NCBI GenBank assembly: GCA_024279945.1 | Contig: JAJRRA010000088.1 | Span: 1 to 55,444 of the forward strand | Length of the DNA: 55,444 bases | Direction of reading: 5' to 3' | Source of the DNA: Gammaproteobacteria bacterium | Lineage (GTDB): Bacteria > Pseudomonadota > Gammaproteobacteria > Xanthomonadales > SZUA-36 | In this document: piece after piece, positions 7,088 through 15,741 of the stretch | Layout of the letters: every line of letters starts with the position of its first letter | Numbering within the stretch: position 1 is the stretch's first letter | Translations under genes and position numbers: made by a program | Notes under the pieces: model-generated | Database searches by the model: none | The model's input: the letters and a program-made list of their open reading frames with translations, nothing else | What the model was told of the DNA's origin: nothing

Positions 7088-8491
7088 ATGAAGTGGCTGA
7101 CAAATTTGACGAATAAATGGAAAAATCGGGATGATGGCCAGTTTACAGAGGCTGCGGGCACCACCGTGACTGCCGATGAGGACGAGGGCTGGCGGCGCCT
7201 ATCCGGTGATGCCCAACGCGATCTGGCGCCGCTTACCCAAACCCGCATGCAGAAGCTGGCCGTTTATGCCTGGGAATCCAATTTGCTGGCCCGAAGCCTG
7301 ATTGAAGTTCCCCTGGCTTACCTGTTGGCCGAAGGTGTCAGCCTGGTGTGTGACGATGAAGAGGCCCAGGCCTTATTGGAACGGCACTGGAGCGATCCAA
7401 TTAATTGCTGGGACATCAAGCTGCCCAAGCGGGTGCGCGAACTGGCCCTGTTTGGTGAGCAGTGTTACCCAACCTTCGTTGACGAGACCACCGGCTTTGT
7501 GCGCCTGGGATATCTGGACCCGTCATTGATCGCCACCGTGGTCAACGACCCGGATAACCGCGAACAGCCGATCGGCATCGTCACCACCAAGGATAGCAAA
7601 GGTCGCGCTCGTCGCTACCGCATCATCGTTAACGGGCCAGAAACGGTGTTCTCGGAACGCACCCGCGAAATCCGCGAGGGATTTGTGGATGGCGACTGCT
7701 TTTTCTTCCGCATCAATGAACTCTCAGCCGCGAGCCGTGGGCGCTCGGATTTGCTGGCCCAGATTGACTGGCTGGACGGCTACGACCAGTTTCTGTTCAG
7801 CCAGCTCGACCGCTACGAACACTTGTCGGCCTTTATCTGGGATATCACGCTCAAGGGCGCCGACAAACTGGAGGTTGAGGAACGGGCCAAGGAGATCACA
7901 GCACCCAGCCCAGGCAGCGCCCGGGTGCACAATGAGAACGAGGTGTGGAAGGCCGAGTCGCCTTCCCTCGGTGCCTATGAAGCCTCCAATGCAGCACGCT
8001 TGTTCCGCAACCACATTCTGGGTGGCGCCACCATCCCGGAGCACTGGTTTGGTGGGGCCGAGGACGTCAACCGGGCGACTGGCGAGTCCATGTCCGAGCC
8101 GACCCTCAAGACCCTCACCATGCGCCAGCGCTACCTCGGCCACATGCTGACTGAGGTGGGAGTCTACGTGCTGCGCCAAGCCTGGCGAGCCAAGGATGAT
8201 GTTGATAGCGAGGATGAGCATGAGATCCTCAACAGTGTGCGGGTGGATTGGCCGGAAATGACCGCCAAAGACACCAGCCGCTTTGCGGCCGCATTGCAGC
8301 AGGTCACGGCCGCCGTCATCCAGTTGATCAACGAGAAGTTACTGAGCCGTGAGACCGGGCTTGGCATCGTCACCGCCATTGCGGCCCAGCTTGGGGTGTC
8401 CTTTGACGCCCGGGCCGAACTTGATGCCGCCGCACAAGACGGCGTGGATGCGCTGGACGCGGATCGGTTCCGCGATGAGCCGCTGACGTGA
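7088..8491 (+). CDS. Phage portal protein
   Basis: The 467-residue protein carries features common to portal proteins: an N-terminal part with many turns, then FGGAEDVNRATGESMSEP, a motif typical of the wing/crown boundary, and a helical C-terminus. It forms the dodecameric ring at the capsid vertex through which DNA passes. It does not obviously match the Mu gp29 (DUF935) type and looks nearer to the SPP1-like group, suggesting that this head module is a mosaic. Position between the large terminase and the gpF-like gene supports the call. Confidence 0.75.
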   Translation: MKWLTNLTNKWKNRDDGQFTEAAGTTVTADEDEGWRRLSGDAQRDLAPLTQTRMQKLAVYAWESNLLARSLIEVPLAYLLAEGVSLVCDDEEAQALLERHWSDPINCWDIKLPKRVRELALFGEQCYPTFVDETTGFVRLGYLDPSLIATVVNDPDNREQPIGIVTTKDSKGRARRYRIIVNGPETVFSERTREIREGFVDGDCFFFRINELSAASRGRSDLLAQIDWLDGYDQFLFSQLDRYEHLSAFIWDITLKGADKLEVEERAKEITAPSPGSARVHNENEVWKAESPSLGAYEASNAARLFRNHILGGATIPEHWFGGAEDVNRATGESMSEPTLKTLTMRQRYLGHMLTEVGVYVLRQAWRAKDDVDSEDEHEILNSVRVDWPEMTAKDTSRFAAALQQVTAAVIQLINEKLLSRETGLGIVTAIAAQLGVSFDARAELDAAAQDGVDALDADRFRDEPLT

Positions 8492-8497
8492 TCGCTC

Positions 8498-9382
8498 GTG
8501 GACGACAAGGAGCGTAGTCGCCGGCATTTGATCGAGGCCAAGCGCCAGGCTGATCTTGCCGAGGCGATTCCAGAAGACACTGTGCGTGAAATCATCGCGC
8601 TGTTGGAGCGGGCCCTCAAAGAAATTCGGGCAACACTTGGTGGTCAGCCCAGCGAGTGGCAGCAACATCACCTGAGCCTGGTCAAGGCTTCGGTCAAGAG
8701 TGCACTCGATGAGTTCCGCCGTCACGCCGATGGGCGCTTGAGCCGTGATGCCATGCGCGCCTGGTACGTGGGTCAGAACATGGTTGACGAGCCCCTGGCG
8801 GCGGCAGGTGTGGCTATGCGCGACGCGTTGCCTACGCTGAACACGCGACAGCTGATCAATACCCAGACATTTTTGACTGATCGAATCACAGACATTTCTG
8901 AGCAAGCCATCCGCCGTATCAACGGCGAGCTGGGTTTGGTCATGCTGGGCGTGCAGACACCAGGTGAGGTGACCACGGCATTGACCCGGATCCTCAACAT
9001 ATCACGTTCGCGGGCCTCGACCATTGCACGTACTGAGCTTGGCCGCCTCTATGAAGTCGCTGCCTTTGAGCGCCGCCTGCAGGCAAAAACTATATTGCCA
9101 GGCTTGAAAAAGCAGTGGCGCCGCAGCGGCAAGATCCATTCGCGCCTGACGCACGATGCAGCCGATGGTCAGATCCGTGAGCCGGACGAGGACTTTATCG
9201 TTGGTGGTGAGGCCTTGGCACATCCACGGGATCCAAAAGGCTCAGCCAAAAACACCATCAACTGCGGTTGCTCATCCCTGGACTACATGGATGACTGGGA
9301 CGTGATGCACCCGGGCAAGAAGCCGTTCACAGCAGCGGAGCTCGCCGCCAACCCGCTGCGCCGGAATCTATCATCATCCTGA
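8498..9382 (+). CDS. Phage head morphogenesis protein (Mu gpF-like)
   Basis: GTG 8498 starts a 294-residue protein. Its C-terminal half has the PF04233-type pattern: ARTELGRLYEVAAFERR, then KKQWRRSGKIHSRLTHDAADGQ, and a closing NTINCGCS. These minor head proteins are packaged in small numbers and help capsid assembly in Mu, SPP1 and related phages. No strong ribosome-binding site is visible, so translation is probably coupled to the portal gene 6 bp upstream. Confidence 0.8.
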   Translation: MDDKERSRRHLIEAKRQADLAEAIPEDTVREIIALLERALKEIRATLGGQPSEWQQHHLSLVKASVKSALDEFRRHADGRLSRDAMRAWYVGQNMVDEPLAAAGVAMRDALPTLNTRQLINTQTFLTDRITDISEQAIRRINGELGLVMLGVQTPGEVTTALTRILNISRSRASTIARTELGRLYEVAAFERRLQAKTILPGLKKQWRRSGKIHSRLTHDAADGQIREPDEDFIVGGEALAHPRDPKGSAKNTINCGCSSLDYMDDWDVMHPGKKPFTAAELAANPLRRNLSSS

Positions 9383-9410
9383 GCCGAGGTTGACCAGTCC
9401 CGGCAGCGCA

Positions 9411-9433
9411 TTATTGAACCCGTTCAAAAGATA
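9411..9433 (+). promoter_or_regulatory. Repeated dyad site upstream of the capsid genes (copy 2)
   Basis: This is the exact second copy of the 23-bp site at 2691-2713, with the dyad TTGAAC-CC-GTTCAA at 9414-9427. It sits in the 122-bp gap between the gpF-like gene and the small gene at 9505. TACAGTATCT at 9451-9460, about 30 bp past the dyad centre, could serve as a -10 region for an activator-dependent promoter, which is an inference. Confidence 0.6.
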
Positions 9434-9504
9434 TCGCCGGGTAAGGCCTCTACAGTATCTCTCAATCACTCATCGAATAACCCATCTACCGGGAGTTGCT
9501 ACGC

Positions 9505-9729
9505 ATGTCAGGTGATGAAAAAGCAGCAGGCGCTGCACAGGAAATGACAGCGGCCCAGGCCGCCAAGCTGGTCAAACGTACGACCGTTTCTGAGGACAAG
9601 AACGGCAAACGCAGAACCAGCACCAAAGCCATCGCGGCTAAAGAAGTGCTTTCGTTCAAAGACTACGGTGATCACGTCATGGTGGTGACTGTTGACGGCC
9701 AGAAGTTCCGGGGTGACAAGCAAGCATGA
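9505..9729 (+). CDS. Small phage protein before the capsid gene, function unknown
   Basis: ATG 9505, with GGGAG about 9 bp upstream, gives 74 residues (an upstream in-frame start at 9496 is less likely). The protein is polar: an Ala/Glu/Lys-rich N-terminus, then KAIAAKEVLSFKDYGDHVMV ending in a beta-rich VTVDGQKFRG. It is the first gene after the repeated dyad site and its stop overlaps the capsid gene start. I do not recognise a family. A role in head assembly is only suggested by position. Confidence 0.6.
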   Translation: MSGDEKAAGAAQEMTAAQAAKLVKRTTVSEDKNGKRRTSTKAIAAKEVLSFKDYGDHVMVVTVDGQKFRGDKQA

Positions 9730-12005
9730 AACTGCCTGGCGAAGGCATTCACTTCCCAACCGAAGCGGCCTTGCGCGAGGCGGCTGCGTCGGATTTTAAC
9801 GACGTCATCAGCTTGGTCCAGGGTGCGCTGCGCGTCCAGTTGGGCAAACGGGCGGAGGACTGGGTGCAGATCGATGCCATCTATCCCGAGCGCGTGGTGT
9901 ACGTCGAGAACGGCCGCCGCTGGAGCTATGATTACACCCTCGATGACAACAACCAGGTAACGCTGAGCAATCGCCAGGAAGTGGTCAAGGATCACAAGCC
10001 GGTAGCGCTGCGCGAAGCCTGTGGCGCCTTTATCGAGGCGACCAGCAAAAAGAACCATTTTCTGATCCGCGTCATCCGCGCCGGCCTGTCCGGTAACGGC
10101 GTGAACTATCCACCGCAGGTATTGCGCGAGGCCACTCCCCTGTTTAACGGCGTGCGCGTATTTTCCAAATCTGACCGCGAACATCTGCGTGGCCAGGGCA
10201 AAGATGTCAGCAAGCTGATTGGCAAGCTGTCGAATGCGAGTTTCATTGAAGCTCAGGGCCAAACACCGGCTGAGATCCAGGCCGAACTCACGGTGCTGGA
10301 ATCCACCGGCATGGCAGAGCGGCTGCGCGAGGCACTGGAAAATGACATGACCGACCTGTTCGGTTTTTCCATTGATGCCCAGGGCCTGGCCCGCCGCGCC
10401 GGCAAGTTCCGCGAGGCGCGTTCCATTAAAAAAGTTAAATCTGTAGATCTCATCGTTGAGCCTGGTGCCGGCGGTGAGCTCTTGTCGTTTATTGAAGCAC
10501 TGAATGAGGATGATACCGATATGAAGCTTCGTGACCGCATGATCGCAACGATCAAACAACACAACCCAGAGGCGCTGGCATCGCTCGATGTGGAAGACGA
10601 TGATGCGGTAGAAGCCGCGTATCGTGAAGCAGTTTCCCCCGGCAATGACGCGGGAAATGGTCCCGCCGCTGGGCCCACGGAAGAGCCCGCGGTTGGGGTC
10701 ACATCCGAGGAACTGGATGAGAAGATTAACATGGTCGAGGCTCGGGCCAGCGCCCGGGTGCTGATCGCTGAGTGCAATTTGCCAGCGCCATCGAAGACCA
10801 AGCTGCGCAAGGATTTCGCCGAGCGTACAGCCTTTGTTGAGGCCGATGTGAGCGCCGCGATCGAGAGCGAACTGGCCTATCTGGGCGAACTCAAGCCCAG
10901 CGGATTCGTTGAAGGCCTGGGCGAGGGCTCCCTGGAGGCCGGTCAGGACCGCAGCGAGAAGGTGGCGGAAATGTTGGACGGCTTCTTCGATCGCGAAAAC
11001 CGTGACGTGCGCTCCTTCCGCGAATGCTATATCGAAATCACCGGCGATGTCCGTGTCACTGGCGACCTGCGCAAATGTGATGCCAGGCGATTGCGTGAAG
11101 CGGTTCCGGGCGATTTCCGCGAAGCGCTGGATTCGACCTCGTTCAGCAATGTGCTGGGCGATTCGATTACCCGGGCGATGCTCAGGGAGTACAACCTGCA
11201 AAGCGAGCTAGACATCTGGCGGCAACTGGTAGACGTCGTGCCGGTCGGCGATTTCCGCACCCAGGAACGCACTCGTTACGGTGGCTACGGCGATCTGCCG
11301 GCAGTGGCCCAGAGTGGTTCCTATGACCCGCTGACCTCACCCGGTGACGAGAAGGCAACCTATGCCGTGACCAAGCGCGGGGGTACCGAAAACGTCACCC
11401 TGGAGATGATCAAGAACGATGACGCGGGGGTGATCATTCGCATCCCGCGCAAGCTGGCCCGGTCGGGTAAGCGCACGCTGAGCAAGTTCTGCATGGACTT
11501 CTTGCGCACCAACCCAGCCATCTACGATTCCGTGGCGTTGTTCCACGCCTCCCACGGCAACCTCGGCACCGCCAGTCTGGACGCAACCGCCCTGGCCGCC
11601 GGCCGGTTAGCCATGATGAAGCAGCAGGAAGCGGGTTCCAGCGAACCGCTGGGTATCCCGCCCGTAAATCTGTGGATTCCGCCGGATCTGGAAGAGCTGT
11701 CCGTCAACCTGTTCCGGCGCAGCACCGAGAACGACAAGACCTTCGTGCAGTCGTTGGTGCTGAATATCGTGCCGGTATGGTACTGGACCGATGCCAACGA
11801 CTGGTGTCTCAGCGCCAACCCGGCCGACATTCCAACTATCGAGATCGGATTTTTGGATGGCAATGAAGAGCCCGAACTGTTCGTACAGGACAGTCCCACC
11901 CAGGGCTCATTGTTCACCAATGATCAGATCATGTATAAGATCCGTCACATCTACGGTGGCGATGTGGTCGAGTACCGTGGGCTGTACAAGGGCGTAGTCG
12001 CCTAA
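9726..12005 (+). CDS. Fused prohead protease, scaffold and major capsid protein
   Basis: This 759-residue protein joins functions that Mu keeps in separate genes. Residues about 110-250 look like a prohead serine protease: GLSGNGVNYPPQVL, a candidate catalytic His in SDREHLRG (H153), GFSIDAQG with a candidate Ser (S215), and VDLIVEPGAGG. Residues about 260-390 are Glu/Ala-rich and disordered or helical, as expected of a scaffold. The C-terminal part (about 430-759) matches gpT-like capsid proteins (VALFHASHGNLGTA, then NLWIPPDLEELS, VPVWYWTDANDWCL). An internal ATG at 10521 (MKLRDRM) preceded by GAGG could give a scaffold-capsid product lacking the protease, analogous to the nested Z protein of Mu. 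Confidence 0.8.
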   Translation: MKLPGEGIHFPTEAALREAAASDFNDVISLVQGALRVQLGKRAEDWVQIDAIYPERVVYVENGRRWSYDYTLDDNNQVTLSNRQEVVKDHKPVALREACGAFIEATSKKNHFLIRVIRAGLSGNGVNYPPQVLREATPLFNGVRVFSKSDREHLRGQGKDVSKLIGKLSNASFIEAQGQTPAEIQAELTVLESTGMAERLREALENDMTDLFGFSIDAQGLARRAGKFREARSIKKVKSVDLIVEPGAGGELLSFIEALNEDDTDMKLRDRMIATIKQHNPEALASLDVEDDDAVEAAYREAVSPGNDAGNGPAAGPTEEPAVGVTSEELDEKINMVEARASARVLIAECNLPAPSKTKLRKDFAERTAFVEADVSAAIESELAYLGELKPSGFVEGLGEGSLEAGQDRSEKVAEMLDGFFDRENRDVRSFRECYIEITGDVRVTGDLRKCDARRLREAVPGDFREALDSTSFSNVLGDSITRAMLREYNLQSELDIWRQLVDVVPVGDFRTQERTRYGGYGDLPAVAQSGSYDPLTSPGDEKATYAVTKRGGTENVTLEMIKNDDAGVIIRIPRKLARSGKRTLSKFCMDFLRTNPAIYDSVALFHASHGNLGTASLDATALAAGRLAMMKQQEAGSSEPLGIPPVNLWIPPDLEELSVNLFRRSTENDKTFVQSLVLNIVPVWYWTDANDWCLSANPADIPTIEIGFLDGNEEPELFVQDSPTQGSLFTNDQIMYKIRHIYGGDVVEYRGLYKGVVA

Positions 12006-12046
12006 GCGCCAGCATGAATAACCTCGCGACGACGAAAAGAGCCAAA

Positions 12047-12066
12047 CCAGCCGGGCAACCGGCTGG
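12047..12066 (+). other. Perfect 8-bp RNA hairpin with GCAA tetraloop
   Basis: CCAGCCGG-GCAA-CCGGCTGG forms a very stable stem with a GNRA tetraloop in the 81-bp gap after the capsid gene. There is no T-run. It could protect the 3' end of the abundant capsid message or set its ratio to downstream genes. A 23-codon frame (12014-12085) also spans it, but I have no support for it as a gene. Confidence 0.5.
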
Positions 12067-12086
12067 GGCGGCTCGCCTGTTATGAA

Positions 12087-12755
12087 ATGCGCCAAGATTA
12101 CCAAGATTTGGTTGCTGACCTGGTCCGGGACACCGATTCCATCTTGTCCGCTGATCAATCCGATCGGGCGTTGGACCTCGCCATATCCCGCTACTCCGAA
12201 GACAAGCCACTAGAAACCGTCGAAGATCTCATTGCCAGTGCGGACGGTACCCGTATCGCGCTGCCCAGTGCCTACGTGCACGGTTACTCCCGGATACTGT
12301 CGGTAGAGTACCCGGTTGGTGAGACCGTGCCGGTCATCATCAAAGCCCGCGTGTATGTCTCCCCGGCGGGAGCGCTGATGGATCTGAGCACAAGCGTCAG
12401 CACGGGCGACACGCTGCGCATCACCTATACCATCCGCCACACCGTGACGGCTGTCACCGACACCATCACCATCGAACACCTGGCCGGTGTGTCGCATTTT
12501 GCCGCCGCACTGTTGTGTGCCCAACTCGCAGCGTATTACGCCCACGACACTGACACCACCATCGGCGCGGATGCCGTTGACCACCAATCGAAGAGTGACA
12601 AGTTTGCCAGCCTGGCGCGTAAGTACGAGGCGGTTTATTTCCGCGAACTGGGTATTGACAAAAACCGCAAGCCGGGTGCGGCTGCCATCGTGGATCTCGA
12701 TCGCAACCTATCCCGCGGTGGCGACCGGATATTCCACGGCCGGAGGTATCGCTGA
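12087..12755 (+). CDS. Head-tail connector (adaptor) protein
   Basis: The 222-residue protein starts with a helical region (QDYQDLVADLVRDTDSILSA), then a beta-rich middle part, then a helix pair (HFAAALLCAQLAAYYAHDTD). This layout and its position directly after the capsid gene resemble head completion or adaptor proteins that extend the portal ring. Family-level assignment is not certain. It overlaps the next gene by one base (TGATG). Confidence 0.55.
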   Translation: MRQDYQDLVADLVRDTDSILSADQSDRALDLAISRYSEDKPLETVEDLIASADGTRIALPSAYVHGYSRILSVEYPVGETVPVIIKARVYVSPAGALMDLSTSVSTGDTLRITYTIRHTVTAVTDTITIEHLAGVSHFAAALLCAQLAAYYAHDTDTTIGADAVDHQSKSDKFASLARKYEAVYFRELGIDKNRKPGAAAIVDLDRNLSRGGDRIFHGRRYR

Positions 12756-13255
12756 TGCAGATTCAGATTGATGCTAGTGCGTTCGATAATTTGGAGCAAG
12801 CCTGGGAGCGCGCGCCGGAAATCGTGCGCGAGGAAATGTTGACGGCAGTGGTGGTGTCGGACGTACTCATCGGACGCGAAGTCAAGGAACGCACGCCCAC
12901 CGGAGCAGGATCCGGCGCCGGCTTGCGCGGCTCGATCGGAGCTACCGAAGAGGGCCTGGCGGATAACGTGATTGGCATGGTGGGCACATCGCTGGCCTAT
13001 GCGGTGCCGGTTGAGTTGGGCACCCGTCCGCATTTTCCGCCGGTCGCACCGATTCTGGACTGGGTCAAAGCTCGCCTGGATGTACCGGAGAATCAACAAG
13101 TCAGCGTAGCCCACGCCATCGTGCGTAAGATTGGGAAGGTAGGGACCAAAGGCGCCCACATGTTTGAGCGCGGGTTCGATGCCACGGCCTCTCAGGTGGA
13201 ACGCTATATGGCCCTGGGCGTTGAGCGCGTCAGGGACCGGTTGGCCGAATCATGA
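12755..13255 (+). CDS. HK97 gp10-like neck or tail-component protein
   Basis: The 166-residue protein shows the pattern of the HK97 gp10/minor tail family: an N-terminal helix with VREEMLTAVVVSD, the REVKERTPTGAG segment, then AYAVPVELGTRPHFPP, which is the most typical motif. It probably acts at the head-tail joint in siphovirus assembly. It overlaps the connector upstream by one base and the next gene by ATGA. Confidence 0.7.
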   Translation: MQIQIDASAFDNLEQAWERAPEIVREEMLTAVVVSDVLIGREVKERTPTGAGSGAGLRGSIGATEEGLADNVIGMVGTSLAYAVPVELGTRPHFPPVAPILDWVKARLDVPENQQVSVAHAIVRKIGKVGTKGAHMFERGFDATASQVERYMALGVERVRDRLAES

Positions 13256-13713
13256 GCACGTTTACCGTCACCCGTGAAGCGATTGCCACCACCCTGGAAA
13301 CTGTGGCGAACATTGGTGTGGTTCATCGCTTTGAGCGCTATGCCAAAAACAGCAAAGACATGCGGGCGTTCTATCAGTGGCAGTCCGAGATCCGCGGCTG
13401 GTTCATCCGGCGTGAAACCTCGGGCGAGACCAGTCGCAACCTGGGCAGTGGGGTGGAAATCATCCGCTGGCAGGTCCGCGGGCTGATGTCGCTCAACGAT
13501 GCAGCCCAGTCTGAATTGACGTTCGACGATTTGATTGAATCCGTGCGCGACGCTGTTCGCGCAGATGAAACCCTGGGCGGTGCGGTCGACGGCACCGTAC
13601 TGCCCGCAAACGGCGAAGCCGGCATCCAGGTCATCGACAGCGGACCGGCCATGTTTGCTAACACGCTGGTCCATGCCTGCCGTCTACGACTCAATACTGT
13701 GAGGTACTACTAA
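13252..13713 (+). CDS. Probable tail terminator protein
   Basis: The 153-residue protein (FDDLIESVRDAVRADETLGG and a C-terminal HACRLRLNTVRYY strand) has the size, position and alpha/beta pattern expected of a siphovirus tail terminator, which caps the tail tube. It lies between the neck protein and the tail tube gene. The call rests mostly on synteny. Its stop TAA overlaps the next start (TAATG). Confidence 0.55.
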   Translation: MSTFTVTREAIATTLETVANIGVVHRFERYAKNSKDMRAFYQWQSEIRGWFIRRETSGETSRNLGSGVEIIRWQVRGLMSLNDAAQSELTFDDLIESVRDAVRADETLGGAVDGTVLPANGEAGIQVIDSGPAMFANTLVHACRLRLNTVRYY

Positions 13714-13883
13714 TGGCACGCTTCAAGCAAGACAAGAACGGCAAGACCATCGAGGTCGAGCCGCACACCAAACCCCATTCGCGCCCCAAGGCACGTAATG
13801 CCCAGGGCAAGCCGTACTTCCCGTCATCGGAAGTGGCGGCGCAAGAACCCGTAAAGGACAAAGGAAAAGGGAGTAACGCATGA
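13713..13883 (+). CDS. Small basic phage protein, function unknown
   Basis: This 56-codon gene is shorter than many gene finders accept. It starts at ATG 13713, overlapping the upstream stop (TAATG), and ends with TGA at 13881-13883, overlapping the tail tube start (ATGA). The product is rich in Lys, Pro and His (MARFKQDKNGKTIEVEPHTK) with no membrane segment. Tight overlap on both sides is the main evidence that it is translated. Small genes at this position occur in other transposable phages, but I cannot assign a role. Confidence 0.7.
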   Translation: MARFKQDKNGKTIEVEPHTKPHSRPKARNAQGKPYFPSSEVAAQEPVKDKGKGSNA

Positions 13884-14824
13884 GTCTGCAAACACGCAAA
13901 CGCCTGGTGCTGGCGATCAAGGAAACCGTCTACGGTACCGACGCAACCCCGGATGGCACCAATGCCATGCGGACCAAGGATTTGAAGATCACACCACTCG
14001 ACGGCAATGTCGTCAATCGCGCCCTGGACAAATCGAAGTACGGCGCTGATGAAGATATCCAGGTGACGTCGTTCATCGTGTTCGAATTCAAAATCGAGTA
14101 TCAGGGCGGCGGTGCAGCCGGCGTGGCGCCAGCATACTCAGCGCTGCTGCTGGCCTGCCAGCGCGATGAAACAGTGGTTGCAGCGACTGAAGTCAAGTAC
14201 GCCCACAACTCCGACAACACCGACTCGCTGACGCTGTACGGCTACCAGGATGGTCAGCTGCATAAGGGCGTGGGCTGCAAAGGTAACGTCAAATTCACCG
14301 TCAATTCACAAGGCATTGCCTACCTCGAATTTCGTTTCGTGGGTTTGTGGGTAACACCGTCGTCTACGGCAGCGCCATCGCCCAGCAACTGGACCAATTT
14401 CCTCAAGCCGGTCCCGGTTAACAACACCCACACCACTCAGTTGTCACTGCATGGCCAACTGCTCACCCTGAAATCACTGGAGTACGACCAGGGCAATGAC
14501 GTGCAGCACAACGACGACCCGGGTGAAGAGTCGGTTGAGATTGTTGACCGCAAAGGATCCGGCCGCATCAGCGCCCTGGCAGTTGCGATATCTGCCAAGG
14601 ACTATTTCACCACTGCACGGGCCAATACCACCGGCGCGCTGAGTCTGACGCACGGTACGGTGGCCGGAGAAATCGGCCAGTTCACGGCACCAGCAGTGCA
14701 GTTGATCAAACCAAGCTACGGTGACGACAACGGCCGTTTGACCATCGACGCGGAATTGAAGTTCGTCCCCACGGCTGCCGAAGACGACGAGACCCTGTTC
14801 TCGCTCTGTCGCAGCACGGTCTGA
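13880..14824 (+). CDS. Major tail tube protein
   Basis: ATG 13880 with GGGAG upstream gives 314 residues. The sequence is beta-rich with many short strands and Thr/Ser/Asp turns, begins SLQTRKRLVLAIKETVYGTD, and has a long central loop. Position before the tail chaperones and its own terminator-like hairpin downstream fit the abundantly made tail tube protein of siphoviruses. It would polymerise around the tape measure protein. It is longer than lambda gpV (246 residues), possibly with an added surface domain. Confidence 0.7.
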   Translation: MSLQTRKRLVLAIKETVYGTDATPDGTNAMRTKDLKITPLDGNVVNRALDKSKYGADEDIQVTSFIVFEFKIEYQGGGAAGVAPAYSALLLACQRDETVVAATEVKYAHNSDNTDSLTLYGYQDGQLHKGVGCKGNVKFTVNSQGIAYLEFRFVGLWVTPSSTAAPSPSNWTNFLKPVPVNNTHTTQLSLHGQLLTLKSLEYDQGNDVQHNDDPGEESVEIVDRKGSGRISALAVAISAKDYFTTARANTTGALSLTHGTVAGEIGQFTAPAVQLIKPSYGDDNGRLTIDAELKFVPTAAEDDETLFSLCRSTV

Positions 14825-14830
14825 ACCTGA

Positions 14831-14860
14831 CCGCCCGGATCATTGCGCCGGGCGGCTTTT
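14831..14860 (+). terminator. Intrinsic terminator-like hairpin after the tail tube gene
   Basis: CCGCCCGG (14831-14838) and CCGGGCGG (14848-14855) form an 8-bp GC stem with a 9-nt loop followed by CTTTT. It is placed 7 bp past the tail tube stop. It probably causes partial termination, lowering expression of the chaperones and tape measure relative to the tube. Confidence 0.65.
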
Positions 14861-14878
14861 ACTGGAGCTAAAAAACCT

Positions 14879-15355
14879 ATGTCATTGCCAAATTTTACTT
14901 TACCCAAAGATCACACCTTCGAATGGTCGGTGAAAGTCTGGGTACCCATTGACGGTGAAAAAAAGCCAGCCAAGTTTACGGCCGTGTTCAAACACGTTTC
15001 ACCACAACGCCGCCTGGAGATTCTGGAGACGTTTCGGGATATTCAAAAAGCGCGTGCCGAGGACATTCTTGACGAACGACCTGCCGATCAAGATGAAGAA
15101 ACGGAAGCTACGCCCAAGCACCGGGACCACCTGACATTTGAAGCCGACCTGATGATGGAGGTCATGGTGGGATGGAAGGATAACCTGCGTAACGAAATGG
15201 GTGAGCCATTGGAATTTAGCCCGGAACACCGTCAGCGACTACTGGAGTTTGATCCCGCCAGAACGGCCTGCATGGAGGCCTATATGCGCGCGCTGAATGG
15301 CCGGGTACCGGAAAAAAACTCATCGAGGCGGCGCAAGCCTGGGCCCAAAGCCTAG
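14879..15355 (+). CDS. Tail assembly chaperone G (0-frame product)
   Basis: ATG 14879 gives 158 residues. The position between tail tube and tape measure, the acidic middle (DEETEATPK) and the alternate-frame continuation identify it as the G-type tail assembly chaperone of siphoviruses. It would bind the tape measure protein during tail assembly. Near its end the reading passes over A AAA AAC at 15313-15319 and then ends in a basic tail (SSRRRKPGPKA). A longer start at 14843 would run into the terminator hairpin and was not chosen. Confidence 0.75.
   Translation: MSLPNFTLPKDHTFEWSVKVWVPIDGEKKPAKFTAVFKHVSPQRRLEILETFRDIQKARAEDILDERPADQDEETEATPKHRDHLTFEADLMMEVMVGWKDNLRNEMGEPLEFSPEHRQRLLEFDPARTACMEAYMRALNGRVPEKNSSRRRKPGPKA
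15313..15319 (+). other. Programmed -1 ribosomal frameshift site (slippery heptamer)
   Basis: The sequence A AAA AAC sits in the right phase in the G frame (GAA AAA AAC), preceded by GTACCG. A -1 slip leads into an open frame running to 15741. A AAA AAC is one of the most efficient known bacterial slippery sequences, and G/GT frameshifting is conserved in siphoviruses such as lambda. Confidence 0.85.
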
Positions 15356-15741
15356 CGCCAACACCGCCGCAACCCGTCGATGAGGAAGGAATTGCCGAGG
15401 AGCTGAACGCGTATGGCCTCTCGCCGCAGGAGATTGATAAAGAGCTCGATCTGCTGCAGGACCATTACCGCAACGAACAGCGGTGCTACGAAGAGGAAAT
15501 GAAAAACCACCAGGTGGTGGTGTGGCCCGAAAACCAGGAGGCAGTAAAGGTCTTCCTGGAACTGGAACCGGACTGGCAAACACCAGGGGAATTTGGTGGC
15601 AGCTTCCGCCTCCCCAGCAGCGAGGTGGAGGTGGGGATCCGACTCAGCCAGGCAGAGAACCCGTACGAGTGCTGGCGCCAGATCCAACTGATGAAACGCA
15701 TTGCAGCGCACTATTTAGGAAAACGTCATCGTGCAAAATGA
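15320..15741 (+). CDS. T domain of the G/GT tail assembly chaperone (-1 frame)
   Basis: This frame has no start of its own near the slippery site. Read after the -1 slip it begins LIEAAQAWAQSLAPTPPQP and ends YLGKRHRAK with TGA at 15739-15741, adding about 140 residues to give a G-T fusion of about 287. The C-terminal part (VVVWPENQEAVKVFLELEPD, ENPYECWRQIQLMK) resembles the DUF1799-type T domain of phages. The fusion is made at a set ratio to G and recruits the tail tube to the tape measure. An internal ATG at 15499 could allow a separate product but is not needed. The end overlaps the tape measure gene by 11 bp. Confidence 0.75.

Noticed and set aside
9672-11201. Long open frame (509 codons) on the minus strand opposite the capsid gene
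   Set aside because: It is antisense to a well-supported protease-capsid gene, lacks a ribosome-binding site and a recognisable domain, and is explained by the codon pattern of the true gene.
12014-12085. 23-codon gene between the capsid and connector genes
   Set aside because: No clear ribosome-binding site or conserved sequence supports it; the stretch is better explained by the stable hairpin.
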